Assembly: GCA_003522945.1 (NCBI GenBank)
Contig: DPHR01000082.1
Coordinates: 5,677 to 14,721 of the forward strand
Direction of reading: 5' to 3'
DNA: 9,045 nucleotides
From: Clostridiales bacterium
GTDB lineage: Bacteria; Bacillota; Clostridia; Oscillospirales; Oscillospiraceae
Shown here: positions 5,562-9,045 of the stretch, one piece after another
How positions within the stretch are numbered: position 1 is the stretch's first letter
How the letters are laid out: each line of letters begins with the position of its first letter
The notes under the pieces: generated by a model
Seen by the model: the letters and a program-made list of their open reading frames with translations, nothing else
Told to the model about the DNA's origin: nothing
Databases searched by the model: none
Translations under genes and position numbers: made by a program

Positions 5562-6743
5562 TCAGTAGTGCCGGTAGGTCTGCGCCGGAGCCGTGAGAAT
5601 GTTGGCGACGTCCTCATCGGTCAGCTCCATGCCGTACCACTTCTGGTAATACTCCTTGACCATGGCGTCCATATCGACGTCTGTGAAGAGCTCCGGATAG
5701 GCCGTCTTCGCCGACCACCACATCGCAAGCGGCGTATCCGTGCACGGCGGCCACCAGCGGTGCATGCCGAAGGGATACTTGAAGACCTGCTCTTCCTTCA
5801 CGGCCGTGATACCGCTCCAGTCGTCCTCGCCCACCGTGTTGTTGTAAATGTCCGCCGGGGTCTTGTCCGAGAACGTCAGAATGAAGATCTTGTCGGGGTT
5901 CCACTCATAGATCTGCTCCATGTTGACGGAGGAGTTCGTGGCACGCGCGCCGAGGTTTTCCGCGCCGAGCAGATCCGTCCACCACGCCGCAAAGCTCTTC
6001 GCGCCCGCGATCACAAGGCCGGAATCGCTGTAGGTATTGATATAGAGATACTTTTCCACGCTCTCCGTGGGATTAGCTTCAATGCGGCTGCGGATCTCCG
6101 ATTCCACTTCCTCGCCGTAGGCAATGATGTCCTGCGCGGAAGAGGTCATCCGGAACGTCTGGGCATAGGTGTCCATCCAGGAGCGGAGCGTTTCGAGCGG
6201 GGAGGCGCTGCCGCCCTTATTGGGATGCGTGAGAGCCACGGCGGGGATGCCCGCCTGACGGATCGGCTCGGCGTCCGACTCGCTGTGGTAGAACACCACA
6301 TCAGGATCGAGCTTTACGAGCTCTTCCATGTTCAGCTGGCCGCCGGCGTAAAAATCGCTGGAGACGTCCATGATCTCCGGGCAGTACTTGGCGAACACCG
6401 AGTATTCCACGCCGTTTTTCAGATCCGGCGTAACGCCCACGAGCTTGCTGATGTCACCGCCCATGAACACGGCGTAGACCGTAGCGGCGGGCAGCGGCCC
6501 GAGGATCACGACGCGGTCGATCTCGTCGGGCACTTCGGTCTCCTCGCCCTTGAAGTCCACCACGATATGCGTGCCGGACGACGCCGGCTCCTCCGCCGGG
6601 GTCTCAGCCGCAGCGGGCTCTTCCGCCGGGGCCTCGGTCACGGCCGGTTCTTCACTTGCCTCGGGCGCAGCGGGCTCTGCGCCGCAGGCCGCGAGCGACA
6701 GCACCATCAGTGCCGCCAGAAAAAGGGATAAAATGCGTTTCAT
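5562..6743 (-). CDS. ABC transporter substrate-binding lipoprotein, FecB/BtuF-like (iron-siderophore/cobalamin-type family)
   Basis: A 393-residue lipoprotein. The signal ends in the lipobox LAAC, with Cys20 as the membrane anchor, and residues 21-56 are a Glu/Pro/Ala linker. The periplasmic-binding-protein type III fold follows: DEIDRVVILGPLPAATVYAV (73-92), the LNMEELVKLDPDVVFYHS block (137-154) typical of the family, an alpha-helical backbone around 183-230, and a C-terminal lobe with KIFILTFSD (285-293) and TPLAMWWSAKTAYPELF (337-353), the usual 'P-L-x-x-x-W-x-A-K-x-x-x-P-E-x-F' ending. It delivers ligand to the permease/ATPase encoded upstream. The ligand cannot be named; the family covers Fe(III)-siderophores, haem, cobalamin and molybdate. 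HRWWPPC at 328-334 is unusually aromatic, with a His and a Cys, and may line the ligand cleft. It follows the ATPase gene by 50 bases, behind a strong AGGAGG site, which may raise its output above that of the membrane parts. Confidence 0.93.
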   Translation of the reverse strand: MKRILSLFLAALMVLSLAACGAEPAAPEASEEPAVTEAPAEEPAAAETPAEEPASSGTHIVVDFKGEETEVPDEIDRVVILGPLPAATVYAVFMGGDISKLVGVTPDLKNGVEYSVFAKYCPEIMDVSSDFYAGGQLNMEELVKLDPDVVFYHSESDAEPIRQAGIPAVALTHPNKGGSASPLETLRSWMDTYAQTFRMTSSAQDIIAYGEEVESEIRSRIEANPTESVEKYLYINTYSDSGLVIAGAKSFAAWWTDLLGAENLGARATNSSVNMEQIYEWNPDKIFILTFSDKTPADIYNNTVGEDDWSGITAVKEEQVFKYPFGMHRWWPPCTDTPLAMWWSAKTAYPELFTDVDMDAMVKEYYQKWYGMELTDEDVANILTAPAQTYRHY

Positions 6744-6767
6744 TGGATTCCTCCTGAAAAAATTTAT

Positions 6768-6791
6768 ATTTTAAGTCCTTCGGACCAAAAT
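6768..6791 (-). other. Intercistronic stem-loop between ATPase and binding-protein genes
   Basis: ATTTTAAGTCC (6768-6778) pairs with GGACCAAAAT (6782-6791) around TTC, with a small internal bulge. On the minus strand it follows the ATPase stop directly, and an AT-rich tract with six T residues comes before the AGGAGG site of the binding-protein gene. It could act as a weak terminator or as an mRNA-stabilising hairpin that sets unequal protein levels within the operon. Binding proteins are often needed in excess over the permease. Confidence 0.45.
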
Positions 6792-6793
6792 AC

Positions 6794-7588
6794 TTACGTA
6801 TTGCACAGGGAAATGGCCGTGATAGCCTGATAGTCCATGCCGTCGTACTGCGCATCGACGATATCGACGTTGACCTTGAACACGCGCCCCATGATCTCGC
6901 GCGTGATGACCTCCGATGGCTCGCCGAAGTCTGCCGTACCCTCGCGTGAGAGGACGAGCGCCCGGTCGGAGATGCGCAGCGCGTGGCCGGGATAATGCGT
7001 GTTGAAGATGCAGCACAGTCCCTCTTCGCGGGAAAGGCGGCGAATCGTTTCAAGAATGACGAGCTGGTTGCGGAAATCCAGATTGGATTCTGGCTCGTCC
7101 AGCACAAGGAGCTTCGGCTCGGCGCACAGCGCGCGGGCGATCAGCACCATCTGCAGCTCGCCGCCGCTGATCTGGTTGCAGAGCTTGCGGCGCATATGCG
7201 CGATGCCAAGCTCCTCCATGGCGCGCTCGCACCGCTCGCGGTCCGCCTTTTCCGGCGTTCCGAACGTACCGATGCGGCTGCTGCGTCCCAAAAGGATCAT
7301 TTCCTCCACTGTGAAGGCGAAGGGGAAGGTTTTTGCCTGCGGTACATACGCCATCTCCCGCCAGAGGCGGCCCGGCGTCATGTCCCGGATGTTCTCCCCG
7401 TCCAGAAAGCTCCCGCCGGACGTCCACGGCAGCATTCCCATCATGCTGCGCAGCAGCGTTGTCTTGCCGACGCCGTTCGGCCCCAGGACCGCCAGGACCT
7501 GACGGCTCTCTACGCAAAACGAGATGTTTTTCAGTATGGGCACAGTCTTCTTATAACCGAAGCAGCCGTTTCTCACTTCAAAGGTCAT
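6794..7588 (-). CDS. ABC transporter ATPase, FecE/BtuD-like
   Basis: A 264-residue cytoplasmic ATPase that powers the importer. All key motifs are intact: Walker A GPNGVGKTT (36-44), Q-loop Gln84 in YVPQAKTFPF, signature SGGELQ (141-146), Walker B LLVLDEP (160-166) with the catalytic Glu165, and the H-loop His198 in FNTHYPGHAL. Spacing and length fit the class II (FecE/FhuC/BtuD) importer subfamily. The ATG at 7588 overlaps the permease stop codon as ATGA and has GGGAGGGAG just upstream. An upstream in-frame start (7837) would overlap the permease by about 250 bases and is rejected. The C-terminal 30 residues (VFKVNVDIVDAQYDG) match the family's usual beta-rich end. Confidence 0.95.
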   Translation of the reverse strand: MTFEVRNGCFGYKKTVPILKNISFCVESRQVLAVLGPNGVGKTTLLRSMMGMLPWTSGGSFLDGENIRDMTPGRLWREMAYVPQAKTFPFAFTVEEMILLGRSSRIGTFGTPEKADRERCERAMEELGIAHMRRKLCNQISGGELQMVLIARALCAEPKLLVLDEPESNLDFRNQLVILETIRRLSREEGLCCIFNTHYPGHALRISDRALVLSREGTADFGEPSEVITREIMGRVFKVNVDIVDAQYDGMDYQAITAISLCNT

Positions 7589-8616
7589 CGCCAGCTCCCT
7601 CCCGTCTTTTTCAAAAGCGCAATGAAAATGGGCGCACCGATGACCGCCGTGAGAATGGAGATCGGGATCTCCGATTCCGACGCGCTGCGGGCCACGGTGT
7701 CGAGCAGGAGCATGAACGCCGCGCCGATGCTCGCACTGGCTGGGATCACGCGCCGGTTGTCGCTGCCGAAGAGCATCCGGCAGGCGTGAGGAACGACAAG
7801 GCCGACCCAGCCGACCTGCCCGCACATGGACACGCACGAGGCGATCACCGCCGTAGCCGCGACGATGATCAGTGCGCGGATCTTTTTGAGATCCACGCCG
7901 AGAGAGCGCGCTTCATCGTCTGAAAGCGTCAGAACGTTGCACTTCCAGCGAAGCATGATCAGCACGAGCGTACCGGCGAGAATGACCGGCATACCCAGCC
8001 GCAGCCCCTTCCACGTTGCGCCGTTCAGACTGCCGAGCAGCCAGTAGGTGATCTCCGGCAGCTTGTCCTCGGAATCGGCCGTATACTTTATCAGGCTGAC
8101 GAACGCCTGAAAGAGCGAATTGACCACCATGCCCGCCAGCACGAGCATGATGATGGAGGTCTCCCGGCGGTTCTTTCCGGCTTTGTAGGTGATCAGCATG
8201 GCAACCACGCCGAACGCCATCGCCGTAAGCTGTACAGCCACGAGCCCGCCGTTGAGTATCAGCGCGAGCGCCGCGCCGAAGCACGCGCCGGACGCTACGC
8301 CCAGCGTATCCGGGGATACCAGCGGATTCGAGAGCAGCGCCTGCATCCCGGCTCCGGCCACGGACAGCCCGCCGCCTACCAGCAATCCGAGCAGCACACG
8401 CGGCAGACGCACGCCGATGATGATGCGCTCCTGCGGATCGACCGACGCCGCCGCTGCGTACCCGCGCTTTACCACGCGGAAAATAATCTCCAGCGCGTCG
8501 CCGAGATGCACGGCGTACCGCCCGACGGACAGGCTGACCGCCGCCGCAGCGAGCGGGACAAAAATGAGCAGTGCCACAAACGGTGTGGCGCGAAGTTTGC
8601 GGAGCAAGGGGTTCAT
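7585..8616 (-). CDS. FecCD/BtuC-family ABC transporter permease
   Basis: A 343-residue membrane protein of normal family length with many hydrophobic helices (family norm ten). Recognisable blocks are RLPRVLLGLLVGGGLSVAGA with GMQALLSNPLVSPDTLGVASGA, the strongest FecCD signature, then GWVGLVVPHACRMLFGSDNR (the cytoplasmic loop that contacts the ATPase), and the C-terminal SEIPISILTAVIGAPIFIALL. Only one permease gene is present, so it should work as a homodimer, as in BtuC. It is the first gene of the operon. Its ATG follows GAAAGGA closely, and this AAAGG is the outer edge of the palindrome at 8621-8650, so whatever binds there would also lie against the ribosome binding site. The stop codon overlaps the ATPase start. 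Confidence 0.95.
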   Translation of the reverse strand: MNPLLRKLRATPFVALLIFVPLAAAAVSLSVGRYAVHLGDALEIIFRVVKRGYAAAASVDPQERIIIGVRLPRVLLGLLVGGGLSVAGAGMQALLSNPLVSPDTLGVASGACFGAALALILNGGLVAVQLTAMAFGVVAMLITYKAGKNRRETSIIMLVLAGMVVNSLFQAFVSLIKYTADSEDKLPEITYWLLGSLNGATWKGLRLGMPVILAGTLVLIMLRWKCNVLTLSDDEARSLGVDLKKIRALIIVAATAVIASCVSMCGQVGWVGLVVPHACRMLFGSDNRRVIPASASIGAAFMLLLDTVARSASESEIPISILTAVIGAPIFIALLKKTGGSWR

Positions 8617-8620
8617 CGTT

Positions 8621-8650
8621 CCTTTCGGTTAGCATTGTCTAACCAAAAGG
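8621..8650. promoter_or_regulatory. Second copy of the GTTAG-N6-CTAAC palindrome, putative importer operator
   Basis: GGTTAG (8627-8632), CATTGT and CTAACC (8639-8644) form a perfect 6-bp palindrome. It extends to CCTTT/AAAGG (8621-8625 with 8646-8650) with one mismatched pair. The 16-base core differs from the one in front of the regulator gene at a single spacer base and lies in the same orientation. It overlaps the predicted start point (near 8641) and touches the -10 box, so binding would block transcription. It lies five bases from the permease start codon. Confidence 0.75.
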
Positions 8651-8676
8651 ATAGCATAAGGCTCCGGGTCTGTCTG
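8648..8676 (-). promoter_or_regulatory. Promoter of the importer-cupin operon
   Basis: On the minus strand, CAGACA (8676-8671), a 17-base spacer and TATCCT (8653-8648) preceded by TGC, an extended -10, give a moderate sigma-A-type promoter 32 bases before the permease ATG. It leaves a leader of only about 25 bases. The weak boxes fit a regulated promoter. Confidence 0.6.
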
Positions 8677-8687
8677 TTGCCGGAGCC
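8660..8687. repeat. Inverted repeat centred on the -35 region of the importer promoter
   Basis: GGCTCCGG (8660-8667) and CCGGAGCC (8680-8687) are perfect 8-bp arms, and the 12-base loop between them contains the predicted -35 box. It may be a site for a second regulator, or a remnant terminator for plus-strand transcription; TTTT at 8695-8698 is too distant for a standard terminator. Confidence 0.5.
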
Positions 8688-8735
8688 ACAGTCGTTTTAT
8701 TGCCTTCTGCACCCTTTTCTGCCGTTAAAAGTAAC

Positions 8736-8754
8736 CCCCCAGTAAAACTGGGGG
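8736..8754. terminator. GC-rich hairpin, possible terminator
   Basis: CCCCCAGT and ACTGGGGG form perfect 8-bp arms around AAA, with flanking AAC and GTT able to lengthen the stem. On the plus strand TTCTTCC follows; on the minus strand GTTACTTTT follows. It could end a minus-strand transcript coming from the structured block to the right, which would then stop just before the importer promoter. Confidence 0.55.
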
Positions 8755-9045
8755 TTCTTCCTATGCGGGCAAAGCCCTCTGCTCCTCGCGTAACGCGTAA
8801 ACGTGTAATACGGTCTGCCAGCTGCGCAGGGATTGTTACTTGCCGCCCGTAAACGGGCCAATAGAGGCTATCGTCATCTGTTCACCTAATTCGTCCTCTT
8901 TGCGTCGATTGACAAGGGCACACGCGGTTCTGCCGGGCGGAAATGCCCTCATACGGCGTCAAAGCCCTTGAGAATACACAAAGTATTCGCTGCGGCCTTT
9001 TCCTTGCCTGCGAGCATTTCTGCTCCGGCAGAACTGCTTCGCATC
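8755..9045. other. Gene-free, inverted-repeat-rich block; possible structured RNA or dispersed element
   Basis: No protein-coding gene is convincing here. The stretch holds several possible stems: GGGC-AAA-GCCC (8767-8777), ACGCG-TAAA-CGTGT (8793-8806), GCCCG-TAAA-CGGGC (8845-8858), GAATAC-ACAAA-GTATTC (8972-8988), a long-range 10-bp pair (8927-8936 with 9025-9034) with a 6-bp pair stacked inside it (8941-8946 with 9014-9019), and CAAGGGC with GCCCTTG (8913-8919 with 8964-8970), which would cross the long-range stem like a pseudoknot. The strand is not clear. The block runs off the window, so its right end is unknown. Confidence 0.4.

Noticed and set aside
5436..6731. 431-codon open frame on the plus strand opposite the binding-protein gene
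   Set aside because: Antisense to a well-supported lipoprotein gene, with no ribosome binding site and a low-complexity Arg/His/Val-rich translation.
8836..8952. 38-codon open frame on the minus strand (starts MRAFPPGRTA, ends IGPFTGGK)
   Set aside because: It lacks a good ribosome binding site at proper spacing and lies across several strong inverted repeats, so it is more likely a by-product of a structured or repeated element.
8725..9045. CRISPR array
   Set aside because: There are no regularly spaced direct repeats; the signal consists of different inverted repeats.

Overview
The window looks like a chromosomal piece of a GC-rich gut Clostridia, most likely of the Oscillospirales/Oscillospiraceae type. 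This is inferred from style: Gram-positive lipoproteins with long Pro/Ala/Thr/Glu linkers after the lipobox, AGGAGG-type ribosome binding sites, tight operons, and a small DUF4342 protein. No rRNA, tRNA or taxon-specific marker is present, so the placement is soft.

Layout. (1) Positions 1-90 hold two strong hairpins; the second is probably the terminator of the operon to its right. (2) Positions 91-3287, minus strand, form a three-gene operon: an MBOAT membrane O-acyltransferase (GTG start), a DHHW/AlgX-like SGNH-type partner, and a small lipoprotein. It has a clear TTGCGC-N17-TATAAT promoter at 3332-3360. The first two match the known two-protein design for O-acylating an extracellular polymer. 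(3) A divergent gene for a DUF4342 protein lies at 3500-3931, followed by a structured intergenic region ending in a T-run. (4) A Crp/Fnr-family regulator lies at 4152-4850, plus strand, behind a good promoter that merges into a perfect 23-bp-arm palindrome. (5) A bidirectional terminator at 4854-4906 separates it from a four-gene minus-strand operon, 8616 down to 4919: FecCD-type permease, ATPase, substrate-binding lipoprotein and a two-domain cupin. Together these form a class II (iron/siderophore/haem/cobalamin/molybdate-type) ABC importer with an accessory cupin. (6) Positions 8660-9045 carry no convincing gene but many inverted repeats.

The main new observation is that the regulator's promoter and the importer operon's promoter carry nearly the same 16-bp palindrome, GTTAG-N6-CTAAC, with 15 of 16 bases equal in the same orientation. 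Each copy sits at or just after the predicted transcription start. Its 5-6-5 geometry is that of Crp/Fnr sites. The simplest reading is that the Crp/Fnr protein represses or tunes both itself and the importer. The protein lacks the normal cAMP-binding signature but has two Cys-x-Cys pairs and a cysteine in its recognition helix, so it could sense metal, Fe-S or redox state. This is inference; the shared palindrome and the cysteines are seen directly. A second point worth checking is the inverted-repeat-rich block at the right edge, which looks like a structured RNA or a dispersed non-coding element.
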